64,000 bases of DNA from Nannocystis punicea (GTDB taxonomy: Bacteria > Myxococcota_A > Polyangia > Nannocystales > Nannocystaceae): positions 9,026,001-9,090,000 of the forward strand of contig NZ_CP114040.1 in NCBI RefSeq assembly GCF_026965555.1. The letters run 5' to 3'. Each line of letters begins with the position of its first letter. The stretch's first letter is position 1. The translations under genes were made by a program, and so were the position numbers. The notes under the pieces are model-generated. The model was given only the letters and a program-made list of their open reading frames with translations. It was not told where the DNA came from and did not search any database. Positions 43,464 to 52,913 of the stretch are shown piece by piece.

Positions 43464-45224
43464 TCAGGCGCCGACCGACAGCTCGCAGCAGACGGTGGTG
43501 CCGCCGGCCGCGTTGGCGTCGATCCGTAGCCGCGCACCGAGCACGTTGGCGCGGTGCTGCATGATGCGCAGGCCCATCCCGCCGGCCCGCGAGCTCGCGG
43601 GTTTGCGCCCCATCCCGAAGCCGTCGTCGGCGATCGTCAGGAGGAGGCGATCCTCGTCGCCGACGAGGCAGATCCGGATCTTCTTCGCCCCGCTGTGGCG
43701 GGCCGCGTTGCTCGCGGCCTCCTGGGCGATCCGGAACAGCTCGGTGGCGGTCGGCATCGACGGCTGCATGTCGCCGAGGTCGACCTCTGCGCCGCAAGGG
43801 ACGCGGTAGAGGGCCTCGATCGAGCGGGCCAGATCGTCGAGGGCGCCGGCGATGCCGCCGGCTTCGAGCGCGATCGGATGGAGCGCGCGGGCGATCTGCC
43901 TGCTCTCGCGGAGGGCGCGGTCGATAAGCTCGCCGACCTGCTCGAGCGCCGCGGCGTCGATCGGACATGAACCCCCGGCGCCGGCGCGGTGGGCCAGCGA
44001 GCCGACGAGGAGGGACAGGCCGGCGAGGTGCTGACAGAGGCCGTCGTGCAGATCGCGACCGAGCCTGCGCCGCTCGTCGCCGACGGCGGCCACCACCTCG
44101 CGCTCGAGCGCTCGCTGCTCGGTGACGTCGCGGACGAGGACCAGCACGTCGTCGAGGCCGGCGAGGGCGATCCGGGCCTCGTGGCGCCGCTCGCCGTCGC
44201 GGCCCGGGAGCGCGAGCTCGAAGCGCTGGGGCAGCTCGCACTCGCGGGCGCGGGCGATCGCGGCCTCGACCTCGCGGGCCGCGGCGGGCGGGAGGATGGC
44301 GTCGAGCGAGCGGCCCTCGACCGGCCCGGCGAGCGCCGGCAGGTCGCTGTTCGGGGGCACGTGGACGAGCCGACAGACCCGCCGCCGATCGAGCTGGAGG
44401 ACCACGTCCGGGACCGCCTCGAGCAGCGCGGACTTCGAGCGCTCGCTGGTGGCGAGGGCGACGAGGGCGGTGCGGAGGCGGCGTTGGGTCTGGGCCAGCA
44501 GGCGGATCGCCGGCCGGAAGATCAGCAGCGCCTCGAGCAGGAGAGTCAGGAGGCTGGCGGCGACGAGGACGCTCTCGATGTCGCGGATCAGCTGCACGCC
44601 GGCGAGCGACTCGCGCTCGTGGGTCTCGACGATCGCCTCCATCGTCGCCAGGAACTCGGGCTCGTGCGCGAGGATCGTCGAGACTGCCGCGGCGACGGCA
44701 GAGCGGGAGGCGCCGTCGGATCGCTCGAGGCGCGCGCCGGCCCCGGCGATGGCGAGGAGGTGGACCTCGGCCGCCTCGACGAGCCGGACCACCACGCCGC
44801 TGTTTCGCCCGGGCAAGCGCGCGTTCGGGCGATCGCGCAGGATCGCGTGGGCGTCGCGCCACTCGTCGAGGGCGGTCGCCAGCTCTGCGCCGGCGGACGA
44901 CGCTTCGCGCGCCGAGCCGGACGCGTGGGCCCGATCGATCTCGAGGGCCAGCTTGCCGACCTTCTGGCTCAGCATGCGCTGGCGACCCGCGACGTTGATG
45001 AGCGTCGCGTCGGCGACGTGCCGGTGGACGACGCCGTGGATCAGCACGAGGCCCGCGAGGCACAGCAACGCGACGATCGCCAGCGCCAGGACGTAGCCGT
45101 GCCCGAGCCGCCGCGTCAGCGACTCCTCGCGGACGAGCAGGGCCAGGACGTTGTCCCTGTGCGTGGCGACCCCGCCCCTCGAGGCCTGCACACCTCGGCG
45201 CGCTCCGGAGGAGGAAGTCGCCAT
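43464..45224 (-). CDS. NarX-type sensor histidine kinase
   Basis: 586 residues. Two transmembrane helices (~43-65 and ~215-235) flank a periplasmic helical bundle with the PilJ/NarX-like signature 'NVAGRQRMLSQKVGKLALEI'. A PAS-like segment follows (~260-360), then HisKA_3 with His near 392 in 'LGRDLHDGLCQHLAGL', and HATPase motifs 'AQEAASNAARHS', 'DDGFGMG' and 'GGMGLRIMQHRA'. This architecture senses small anions such as nitrate in NarX/NarQ, though the ligand here is unproven. It precedes the NarL-type regulator in an operon. Confidence 0.93.
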   Translation of the reverse strand: MATSSSGARRGVQASRGGVATHRDNVLALLVREESLTRRLGHGYVLALAIVALLCLAGLVLIHGVVHRHVADATLINVAGRQRMLSQKVGKLALEIDRAHASGSAREASSAGAELATALDEWRDAHAILRDRPNARLPGRNSGVVVRLVEAAEVHLLAIAGAGARLERSDGASRSAVAAAVSTILAHEPEFLATMEAIVETHERESLAGVQLIRDIESVLVAASLLTLLLEALLIFRPAIRLLAQTQRRLRTALVALATSERSKSALLEAVPDVVLQLDRRRVCRLVHVPPNSDLPALAGPVEGRSLDAILPPAAAREVEAAIARARECELPQRFELALPGRDGERRHEARIALAGLDDVLVLVRDVTEQRALEREVVAAVGDERRRLGRDLHDGLCQHLAGLSLLVGSLAHRAGAGGSCPIDAAALEQVGELIDRALRESRQIARALHPIALEAGGIAGALDDLARSIEALYRVPCGAEVDLGDMQPSMPTATELFRIAQEAASNAARHSGAKKIRICLVGDEDRLLLTIADDGFGMGRKPASSRAGGMGLRIMQHRANVLGARLRIDANAAGGTTVCCELSVGA

Positions 45225-45516
45225 ACGCCCATCAAACTAGCAGCGGTACGCTCCCCCGCGGATTGAGTCATTCCCTCAGTCGCCGCGCGCGAGGGTTCGG
45301 TCAAGGTGTTGGTCGGGAGCGACGGCCGCCGATCCGGCGAGCTCCGACTCGACGGCGAATGCGGAGAGACCCGCCGCACACGCCCCCAGGTCCGCGCAGA
45401 CAAACGGCCGTAGCGACCGACGAACGGCGCACGACGGGCAGTGCGGGGGCACCGCCGCCGCCGCGACGCGGCCCACGGCTCGCCGTCGAGCGCTCGCGGG
45501 GGCTGCAGGAGACAGA

Positions 45517-46824
45517 ATGATGACAGGAGCGAAACAACGAAGCGCCTCGCGCGGCGCAGCCGCGGTCGTCGCCGCCGCCATCGCGCTCGCGCCCGGGCTC
45601 GCCCGCGCGGACGAGCCGGTCGCGCTCGACACCGGGACGACGGCGTGGATGTTGACCTCGACGGCGCTCGTCCTGCTGATGGTGCCCGGCCTGGCGATGT
45701 TCTACGGCGGCCTCGTGCGGACCAAGAACGTGCTGGGGACGATGCTCCACTCGTTCATGGCGATGGCGATCATCGGCGTCCTGTGGACCGTCTGCGGCTA
45801 TGCGATGGCGTTCGGGACCACCATCGGCGGGGTGATCGGGTGGGATTGGGACAAGTTCATGCTGTCGGGCATCGACGCCGCGATCATGCGTGAGCACGCG
45901 ATCCCCGAGTACGTGTACGCGATGTTCCAGGGCAAGTTCGCGATCATCACGCCGGCGCTGATCGCCGGGGCCTTCGCCGAGCGGGTCTCGTTCCGCGGCT
46001 ACTGCCTGTTCATCGCCCTGTGGAGCCTGCTGATCTACAACCCGCTCGCGCACATCATCTGGGGCGGGGGCTTCCTCTGCGGCGAGGCGATCGACTTCGC
46101 CGGAGGCACCGTGATCCACATCTCGGCCGGGACCGCGGCGCTGGTGTGTGCATTCTACTTCGGGGCCCGCCGCGGCTACCCGCGGACCGCCATGCACCCG
46201 AACAACATGGTGCTCACTCTGGTCGGGGCCGGACTGTTATGGGTGGGGTGGTTCGGCTTCAACGCCGGCTCGTCGGTGTCGAGCGGCCTCAAGACCGCGC
46301 AGGCGCTGACGGTCACGCAGATCGCGGCGGCGAGCGGCGCGCTGGCGTGGATGGTGATCGAGCTGGTGCTCCACCGCAAGGCGACGAGCCTCGGCATGGT
46401 CTCGGGGATCCTCGCCGGATTGGTGGCGATCACGCCGGCGGCCGGCGACGTGCTGCCGACCGGCGCGCTGCTGCTGGGGGCGTTCGCGTCGCTGACATGC
46501 TACCTGGCGATCCTGCTCAAGGCGCGGCTCGGCTACGACGACACCCTCGACGTGTTCGGCATCCACGGGATGGCGGGGATCGTCGGGGCGCTCGGCCTGA
46601 CGTTCTTCCTGCGCGAGCTCCCCGAGCACGGCCTGGCGATCCAGCTGTGGTACCAGCTCAAGGGCGTCCTGCTGAGCGTCGGGGTCTCGGCGGTGGGGAC
46701 GCTGGCGCTGCTGGTCCTGGTCGATCGCACGCTCGGCATCCGCGCGAGCGCCGAGCAGGAGCGCGCCGGCATCGATCACAGCATGCACGGCGAGCACGGC
46801 TACGGGTTCCTCAATCCGAACTGA
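45517..46824 (+). CDS. amtB: Ammonium transporter
   Basis: 435 residues from ATG 45517, with AGGAG six bases upstream. A signal-like N-terminus (ending 'LARA') is followed by eleven hydrophobic helices. The pore His residues are in 'AGGTVIHISAGTAALV' and 'DVFGIHGMAGIVGA', and 'AMFYGGLVRTKNVLG' marks the first helices. Amt proteins move ammonium across the cytoplasmic membrane and are plugged by PII proteins, and a PII gene follows 18 nt later. It is the first gene of a probable five-gene nitrogen operon. Confidence 0.95.
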   Translation: MMTGAKQRSASRGAAAVVAAAIALAPGLARADEPVALDTGTTAWMLTSTALVLLMVPGLAMFYGGLVRTKNVLGTMLHSFMAMAIIGVLWTVCGYAMAFGTTIGGVIGWDWDKFMLSGIDAAIMREHAIPEYVYAMFQGKFAIITPALIAGAFAERVSFRGYCLFIALWSLLIYNPLAHIIWGGGFLCGEAIDFAGGTVIHISAGTAALVCAFYFGARRGYPRTAMHPNNMVLTLVGAGLLWVGWFGFNAGSSVSSGLKTAQALTVTQIAAASGALAWMVIELVLHRKATSLGMVSGILAGLVAITPAAGDVLPTGALLLGAFASLTCYLAILLKARLGYDDTLDVFGIHGMAGIVGALGLTFFLRELPEHGLAIQLWYQLKGVLLSVGVSAVGTLALLVLVDRTLGIRASAEQERAGIDHSMHGEHGYGFLNPN

Positions 46825-46842
46825 CGACGAATCGGGGCAGTC

Positions 46843-47175
46843 ATGAAGATGATCGTCGCCATCATCGCCAACGAGCGGCTCGACGAGGTCCGCGAGGGGC
46901 TCCTCGGCGTCCAGGTCGCGCACATGACGGTCTCGCGGGTGACCGGCCACGGCCGGCTCCGCGACGCCGAGCTGTACCGCGGCGTCGAGTTCGTCCCCGA
47001 CCTCACGCCGAAGATCCGCGTCGAGATCGTGGTCCCGTCGAACGAGGTCGAGCGGGTGATTCGCACCATCCTCGACAACGTGCGCGACGAGCAGGGCGAC
47101 GCCAAGCTGTTCGTCCTGCCGCTCGAGGAGGTCGTCCGGGTCTGCACCGGCGAGCGCGGGATCGACGCCCTGTAG
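46843..47175 (+). CDS. glnK: PII nitrogen regulatory protein, Tyr51 replaced by Phe
   Basis: 110 residues with the PII fold: 'MKMIVAIIANERLDEVREGL', T-loop 'LYRGVEFVPDLTPKIRVEIV' and the B-loop region following. In canonical GlnB/GlnK the T-loop reads 'LYRGAEY', where Tyr51 is uridylylated. Here the residue is Phe51, so uridylylation by GlnD-type enzymes is not possible at this site. The 'TGHGRLRDAELYRG' stretch is also altered from the usual 'GRQKGHTELYRG'. It probably still binds ATP/ADP and 2-oxoglutarate, and would regulate the transporter encoded directly upstream. Confidence 0.92.
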   Translation: MKMIVAIIANERLDEVREGLLGVQVAHMTVSRVTGHGRLRDAELYRGVEFVPDLTPKIRVEIVVPSNEVERVIRTILDNVRDEQGDAKLFVLPLEEVVRVCTGERGIDAL

Positions 47176-47203
47176 GGCCCTTTTCTCTCCCGGGAGTGAC
47201 TGT

Positions 47204-49216
47204 ATGAGCGTGAACAACACCAGCACGAGCGGCACCAACGGCCACAAGCTCCGGCACGGCCGCGACGAGCGCGGCGAGGAGCGAGACGCCCGCGAACATC
47301 GGCTCTTGACCTCGCTCGACAGCGAGAACAAGAGCTACATCTATCGCCGCGACCTCGAGGAGGCGATCGCCCGCGAGGGCCTGTCGCTCGACGACTACCG
47401 CTTCAAGGAGACGCGCAAGCTCCTCGCCGGGATCGGCCCCGACGACCGGCTCGACTACCGGGCGTTCTGCGAGATCATCCGCCCCAGCATCCTGCTGGCG
47501 GAGCGCGCCCTGCAGGGCAACATGGTGATCCGCGACTTCGACGAGTTCTGCCGCGACATCACCGACATCTACGAGTCGACCCTGCCGAACACCGAGGGCC
47601 AGGTCGCCTCGTACATCCCGCAGCTCGCGCGGGTCAACCCCGACCAGTTCGCGGTGTCGCTGTGCACCGTCGACGGCCAGCGGCTGTCGCTCGGCGACTC
47701 GAAGGCCGACTTCAGCGTGCAGTCGACCTGCAAGCCGATCAACTACTCGCTCGCCCTGCAGCTGCACGGCGAGCACGTCGTCCACCGCCACGTCGGCCGC
47801 GAGCCGAGCGGCCGCGGCTTCAACGAGCTGACGCTGAACCACGACGGCCGGCCGCACAACCCGATGATCAACGCCGGGGCCATCATGTGCTGCTCCCTGC
47901 TCAAGCGCGAGGGCGAGGTCAACGTCGCCGACCGCTTCGACCTGGTGATGGACACCTGGCGCCGGCTCGGCGGCGGGACCAAGGTCAAGTTCAACAATTC
48001 GGTGTACCTGTCCGAGCGCACGACCGCCGACCGCAACTTCGCCCTCGGCTACTTCATGCGCGAGAAGCAGGCGTTCCCGGCCAGCACCGACCTGCTGGAG
48101 ACGCTCGAGTTCTACTTCCAGTGCTGCTCGATCGAGGTCCACGCCGAGCAGATGGCGGCCGTCGCCGCGACCCTGGCCAACGGCGGCATCTGCCCGATCA
48201 GCGGCGAGCGGGTGTTCGAGACCAAGACCGTACAGCACTGCCTGTCGCTCATGTACTCGTGCGGGATGTACGATTATTCCGGCGAGTTCGCGTTCACGAT
48301 CGGCCTGCCGGCCAAGAGCGGGGTCGCCGGGGCGCTGATGATCGTGGTCCCGAACGTGATGGGGATCTGCACGTGGTCGCCGCGGCTCGACAAGCTGGGC
48401 AACAGCGTGCGCGGGATCGAGTTCTGCCGCCGCCTGGTCGCGACCTTCAACTTCCACAATTACGACACCCTCACCGGCCACACCGAGAAGAAGGACCCGC
48501 GGATCAGCCGGGTCCAGGCGCGGGCGGAGAGCGTCAACGAGCTGATCTGGGCCGCGAGCAAGGGCGACCTGGGGGCGATCCAGCGGCTCGTGGTCCGCGG
48601 CACCGGGATCGACCGCGCCGACTACGACCTGCGGACGCCGCTGCACCTCGCGGCGGCCGAGGGCCAGGTGGCGATCGTCGAGTGGTTCGTCGGCCGCGGG
48701 ACCGACGTGAACCCGCGCGACCGCTGGGGCACCACGCCGCTCGACGACGCTTACATGCAGGGGCACGAGGCCGTGATCGCGCTGCTCGAGGCGCACGGCG
48801 GCGTGCGCTCGGGGGCGCAATTCAGCCCGCCGAGCGACGCCGCAGCGATGGCGGAGCACAGCGAGTCCGGCCTGACGAATGAGCTCATCTGGGCGGCGGC
48901 GCTCGGCGAGGTCAAGGCGATCCAGCGCCTGATCGCCCGCGGCGTCGACCTCGACGGCGCCGACTACGACCGGCGCACGCCGCTGCACCTCGCGGCCGCC
49001 GAGGGCCACGCGCCCGTCGTCAAGCTGCTGCTCGACCAGGGCGTGCGCGTGGGCCCGAAAGACCGCTGGGGCGGCACGCCGCTCGACGACGCCGTCCGCC
49101 ACCGCCGCGACGAGGTGGTCGCGCTGCTCGGGCGCCACTCCCTCGCCTCGCGCCACGAGCAGATGACGCCCTGGCAGGCCCCGGCGATCGACTGCGAGTC
49201 GACGTCGAACCAGTGA
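47204..49216 (+). CDS. glsA: Glutaminase with EF-hand-like and duplicated ankyrin regions
   Basis: 670 residues. An N-terminal EF-hand-like helical region ('LDSENKSYIYRRDLEEAIAR', ~38-58) precedes the class A glutaminase domain (~125-420) with nucleophile Ser and Lys in 'SVQSTCKPINYS' (~172-180) and 'NAGAIMCCSLL'. The C-terminus holds ankyrin repeats in two near-identical ~110-residue blocks, each with 'RTPLHLAAAEG' and 'DRWG.TPLDDA'. This order matches animal kidney-type glutaminase (GLS). The enzyme hydrolyses glutamine to glutamate and ammonia. It sits directly upstream of a glutamine synthetase, so the operon encodes opposing reactions. It starts 29 nt after PII. Confidence 0.95.
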   Translation: MSVNNTSTSGTNGHKLRHGRDERGEERDAREHRLLTSLDSENKSYIYRRDLEEAIAREGLSLDDYRFKETRKLLAGIGPDDRLDYRAFCEIIRPSILLAERALQGNMVIRDFDEFCRDITDIYESTLPNTEGQVASYIPQLARVNPDQFAVSLCTVDGQRLSLGDSKADFSVQSTCKPINYSLALQLHGEHVVHRHVGREPSGRGFNELTLNHDGRPHNPMINAGAIMCCSLLKREGEVNVADRFDLVMDTWRRLGGGTKVKFNNSVYLSERTTADRNFALGYFMREKQAFPASTDLLETLEFYFQCCSIEVHAEQMAAVAATLANGGICPISGERVFETKTVQHCLSLMYSCGMYDYSGEFAFTIGLPAKSGVAGALMIVVPNVMGICTWSPRLDKLGNSVRGIEFCRRLVATFNFHNYDTLTGHTEKKDPRISRVQARAESVNELIWAASKGDLGAIQRLVVRGTGIDRADYDLRTPLHLAAAEGQVAIVEWFVGRGTDVNPRDRWGTTPLDDAYMQGHEAVIALLEAHGGVRSGAQFSPPSDAAAMAEHSESGLTNELIWAAALGEVKAIQRLIARGVDLDGADYDRRTPLHLAAAEGHAPVVKLLLDQGVRVGPKDRWGGTPLDDAVRHRRDEVVALLGRHSLASRHEQMTPWQAPAIDCESTSNQ

Positions 49217-49262
49217 CCGCGGCCGCCGGCTTTGCGGCCACAACGAACGAGGAGCTCGGACA

Positions 49263-50279
49263 ATGGGTAATTACAAGGCTGAGTACATCTGGCTCGACGG
49301 CACCAGGCCGACGGCATTGATGCGATCGAAGACGAAGATCCTCGCGGCCGGCGAGGAGCCGCCGGTCTGGGGCTTCGACGGCTCGTCGACCAACCAGGCG
49401 GCCGGCCACGCGTCGGACTGCGTCCTGCAGCCGGTGTGCGTGGTCCCGGACCCCATCCGCGGCGGCGACCACAAGCTGGTGCTGTGCGAGGTGTTCATGA
49501 CCGACATGACGCCCCACCCGACCAACACGCGGGCGCTGCTGCGCGGGCCGGCCGAGCGGTACGCCGAACACGAGAGCCTGTTCGGGCTCGAGCAGGAGTA
49601 CACGTTCCTCAAGCCCGACGGCACCCCGCTCGGCTTCCCGACCAATGGCTACCCTGCCCCGCAAGGGCCCTATTACTGCGGCGTCGGCGGCAGCCAGGTG
49701 TTCGGGCGCGACATCGTCGAGGCGCACCTGTCGGCCTGCCTCGAGGCGGGGCTCGGGGTCTCGGGGATCAACGCGGAGGTGATGCCCGGGCAGTGGGAGT
49801 TCCAGGTCGGGCCCCTGAGCCCGCTCGCGGCCTCCGATCATTTGATCCTCGCGCGCTGGCTGCTGTGCCGGATCGCCGAGCAGTTCCGCTGCGACGCCAC
49901 CTTCGACCCGAAGCCCGCCCGCGGCGACTGGAACGGCGCCGGCTGTCACACCAATTATTCGACCCGAGCGATGCGCGAGTCCTACGACGCCTGCATCGCC
50001 GCCTGCGAGGCGCTGCGCGGGCGCGCGGCGGAGCACGTCGCCAATTACGGCCACGGGATCGAGGACCGGCTCACCGGGCGCCACGAGACCCAGCGCTGGG
50101 ACACCTTCTCGTTCGGGGTGTCCGACCGCGGCGCGTCGATCCGGATCCCCTGGCAGGTCGCGCGCGACAAGCGGGGCTACATCGAGGACCGGCGCCCCAA
50201 TGCCAACAGCGATCCTTATGTCGTCACCCGCATGATCGTCGAGACGGTGTGCGGCGCGGCGACGGCCAAGGCCGGCTGA
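49263..50279 (+). CDS. glnII: Glutamine synthetase, eukaryotic-type (GSII)
   Basis: 338 residues from ATG 49263 (GAGGAG upstream), the size of GSII rather than the ~470-residue bacterial GSI. Conserved elements are 'VWGFDGSSTNQA', 'GQWEFQVGPL', 'WNGAGCHTNYST' and 'GASIRIPWQV'. GSII enzymes form decamers and are not adenylylated. The enzyme makes glutamine from glutamate, ammonia and ATP. Placed after the ammonium transporter, PII and glutaminase genes, it would assimilate imported ammonia. It starts 47 nt after the glutaminase stop. Confidence 0.96.
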   Translation: MGNYKAEYIWLDGTRPTALMRSKTKILAAGEEPPVWGFDGSSTNQAAGHASDCVLQPVCVVPDPIRGGDHKLVLCEVFMTDMTPHPTNTRALLRGPAERYAEHESLFGLEQEYTFLKPDGTPLGFPTNGYPAPQGPYYCGVGGSQVFGRDIVEAHLSACLEAGLGVSGINAEVMPGQWEFQVGPLSPLAASDHLILARWLLCRIAEQFRCDATFDPKPARGDWNGAGCHTNYSTRAMRESYDACIAACEALRGRAAEHVANYGHGIEDRLTGRHETQRWDTFSFGVSDRGASIRIPWQVARDKRGYIEDRRPNANSDPYVVTRMIVETVCGAATAKAG

Positions 50280-50297
50280 TCGGCGGTCCCGACATTC

Positions 50298-50311
50298 ATT
50301 CATTCGTGAAT
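50298..50311 (+). promoter_or_regulatory. Small UUCG hairpin between GSII and porin genes
   Basis: ATTCA-TTCG-TGAAT forms a 5-bp AU-rich stem with the stable UUCG tetraloop, 19 nt after the GSII stop and 33 nt before the porin start. It may stabilise or attenuate the transcript; there is no T tract, so termination is doubtful. Confidence 0.35.
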
Positions 50312-50343
50312 TGATCGGAAGCGTCCGGGACGAGGGGTGAGGT

Positions 50344-51576
50344 ATGTTGTTAGGGATGGCCGCCCTGGTGGCGACGCTCGCCTCGCCGCCGGCTCTCGGG
50401 CCGTGGTCGCCGGCGGAGAACGGCGTGCGGGCGGGCTCTGCGGCCGCGAAGGCGCCCGCGCCGGCGAGGCCGCCGCTCCGCCCGTCCGGATGGGTGGTCG
50501 GCGGATTCGTCGACACGCAATACGTGGTGAACAGCAACTTCCCCGCCAATCATGTTTTTCGCGGCACCCCGGTGACCGCGAGGACCGGGGAGTTCAGCCC
50601 GAACCTGCTCGTCGGCTACGTGCGCAAGGACCCGGTCGCGTCGCCGTGGATGTTCGAGGTGGCGATCCAGGCGGGCGCCGCGGCCGACGCGGTGTACTCC
50701 GCCGATCCGGTGCCGGGCGGCGCCAGCGGCCGCTACTCCGGGCCCGAGACCTGGAAGCACATCGGCCGCGCGTGGGGCGGGGTTCGGCTGCGCTCGGGCG
50801 TCGAGATCGCGGCGGGGCTGATGCCCGCGCCGACCCACTTCGGCAGCTTCTGGACCAAGGACAACTGGCACGCGTCGATCACGTGGGGCTATTCGTCGGT
50901 GCCCTTCGTCCTCACGGGCCTGCGGGCGTACCTGCCGCTCGGGGCGCGCGCCGGGGTGAACCTGTGGCTGGTCAACGGCTACGGCACGCTCGCCGACGCC
51001 AACCGGGCCCCGAGCGGGCTCGTCAACCTGGTCGTCAAGGCCGCGCCGGACTTGACGCTGATCCAGAACGTGTACGCCGGGCCCGAGGACGTCGACCTCC
51101 GCCTGTCGGCGTGGCGGGTGCTGATCGACAGCCAGGTGGTGTACACGCGCAAGCGCTGGGCCGTCGCCGTGGTCGGCGATTACGGGCGCGAACGACTGAC
51201 CTGGCGCGAAGGACAGCCGGTCGCGGCGTGGGCCAACGGGATGGTGTCGCTGCGCTGGCACGTGCTCGGCCGCCGCGCCCGCTGGGGCATGGCGGCCCGC
51301 CCCGAATTCTTCTGGGACCACCGCGGCCGGATGTTCGGCGGGCCGGTGCTCGATCGCTGGCTCGTCGCCGGGACGTATACCAACGACTTCCACCTCCTCG
51401 ACGCCCTGCTGCTCCGCGTCGAGTACCGCTACGACCGCGCGCTCGGCGACGGCGGGTTCTTCTACCGCGGCGATGCGACCGTCGACGGCGCGGAGGGCCT
51501 CGCGGCGCAGCAGCACAGCCTGATCTTCGGCTTCGTCGCCAGCATCGAGCGCAGCCTCGCGACGTCGCGGCGCTGA
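50344..51576 (+). CDS. Outer-membrane beta-barrel protein (porin-2/OmpL-like)
   Basis: 410 residues. A short signal-like N-terminus and Ala/Pro-rich segment (~1-50) lead into alternating strands typical of beta-barrels, such as 'GWVVGGFVDTQYVVNSNFP', 'GVEIAAGLMPAPTHFGSFWT' and 'AGTYTNDFHLLDALLLRVEY', ending in a strand-rich C-terminus. It resembles the bbp2 (PF07642) group of putative porins, which in other bacteria often lie next to Amt genes. ATG 50344 or 50356 could be used. As the last gene of the nitrogen operon it could admit ammonium or amino acids through the outer membrane. Confidence 0.8.
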   Translation: MLLGMAALVATLASPPALGPWSPAENGVRAGSAAAKAPAPARPPLRPSGWVVGGFVDTQYVVNSNFPANHVFRGTPVTARTGEFSPNLLVGYVRKDPVASPWMFEVAIQAGAAADAVYSADPVPGGASGRYSGPETWKHIGRAWGGVRLRSGVEIAAGLMPAPTHFGSFWTKDNWHASITWGYSSVPFVLTGLRAYLPLGARAGVNLWLVNGYGTLADANRAPSGLVNLVVKAAPDLTLIQNVYAGPEDVDLRLSAWRVLIDSQVVYTRKRWAVAVVGDYGRERLTWREGQPVAAWANGMVSLRWHVLGRRARWGMAARPEFFWDHRGRMFGGPVLDRWLVAGTYTNDFHLLDALLLRVEYRYDRALGDGGFFYRGDATVDGAEGLAAQQHSLIFGFVASIERSLATSRR

Positions 51577-51842
51577 AGCGCCGCATCGACCGCGCAGGCG
51601 AGGTCGCGGGTCCGATGTGCCGCGTCGCGCTCCTCGAGCAGGTGCGCCCGCGACCGGCGAGCGCGGACGACGACGCTCCCGGCCTCGCGCCGCCGCTCGC
51701 GGCCACGAGCACGTCCTGACGCGGCGGCTTCGCCGCGTCGGCGCCAAGATGTCGCAGGAGTCGCGCCACGACGGCGCGGAAGCGACGGGAGTGATGGCGA
51801 CGAACCGTCGCGCGGATCCGCGGCTGAGATATCCTCGGGGGA

Positions 51843-52841
51843 ATGGCCGAGCCGCGGGTGTGCATCCAGTCCGTGCGGGTCCCGCTGCTCGCGGCCGCGG
51901 CCCGGACGGGGCGGCCGCTCGCCGAGCTCGCGCAGCGCGTGCGGATCTCGCTCTCCGCCATCGGCGACGCGACGGCCCGCGTGCCGCACGGGGCCGCGAT
52001 CGCGGTGTGGGAGGCGATGGCGAGCGCGAGCGGAGATCCAGCATTCGGAGTGTTCGCGGCGGAGCTGGTCGGCGCGGCGCCGTTCGACATCGTCGACCTC
52101 GCGCTGGCCCACACCGCGGACGTCGGGACGATGGTGCGGCAGTTCTTGCGTTACCAGGCGCTGTACCACGACGCCAACGACGCGCGGCTCGAGCTGCGCG
52201 GCGAGCTGGCGACGCTCGGCCACCGGCTCCGCGGCGAGCTGCCGCGCTCGCGGCACCTGTCGCAGTTCCTGCTGGCGGTGTGGACGACGAAGCTGCGCCG
52301 CGCGACCGGCCGGCCCGAGCTGCTGACGGAGGTGCGGCTGCGCGACGCCGCGCCGCGCGACGCGACGCCGCTCGAGCGGTCGTTCGCGGCGCCGCTGCGG
52401 TTCGACGCCGAGGAGGACGCGCTGGTGTTCCCGCGCGGGGTGCTCGAGCTGCCGGTGCGAGGCGCCGACCCGGGGCTGGCGCGCACGCTGCTGCCGCAGC
52501 TCGAGCACGAGGTCCGCAGCCGCGGGGGCGAGGGGGCGTTCGTCGCCGAGCTGCGGGCGCGGGTGCAGGCGCTGCTCGGCGGAGGCGACGCGCTGGCCGA
52601 GTCGGTGGCGCGCGCGCTGGGCACGTCGGAGCGGACGATGCAGCGGCGGCTGCGGGAGGCGGGCACGAGCTTCCGCGACGTGGTCGACGAGGTCCGGCGC
52701 GAGGCCGCGCTGGCCCAGCTCGGGCGGCGCGACGCGACGGTGACCGACATCGCCTTCATGCTCGGCTTCTCGGACCTGAGCGCGTTCAGCCGGGCGTTCC
52801 GCCGCTGGACCGGCGCGAGCCCGTCGGAGTACCGCCGCTGA
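51843..52841 (+). CDS. AraC family regulator with arabinose-binding-like N-domain
   Basis: 332 residues. The N-terminal ~200 residues match the Arabinose_bd (PF12625) regulator type ('FDIVDLALAHTADVGTMVRQ'). Two C-terminal helix-turn-helix motifs follow: 'ESVARALGTSERTMQRRLRE' and 'TDIAFMLGFSDLSAFSRAFR'. Relatives (OruR/ArgR type) control amino acid or lipid catabolism. GGGGGA lies just before ATG 51843. Its target could be the HXXEE gene 72 nt downstream on the same strand; the ligand is unknown. Confidence 0.9.
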   Translation: MAEPRVCIQSVRVPLLAAAARTGRPLAELAQRVRISLSAIGDATARVPHGAAIAVWEAMASASGDPAFGVFAAELVGAAPFDIVDLALAHTADVGTMVRQFLRYQALYHDANDARLELRGELATLGHRLRGELPRSRHLSQFLLAVWTTKLRRATGRPELLTEVRLRDAAPRDATPLERSFAAPLRFDAEEDALVFPRGVLELPVRGADPGLARTLLPQLEHEVRSRGGEGAFVAELRARVQALLGGGDALAESVARALGTSERTMQRRLREAGTSFRDVVDEVRREAALAQLGRRDATVTDIAFMLGFSDLSAFSRAFRRWTGASPSEYRR

Positions 52842-52913
52842 GTTGGCGCGTTCGGTTCGACGGCTGGCGCCGCGCGTCGAGCGGGCCGCCTGGCGGCCCG
52901 GCATGTTCGAGGC

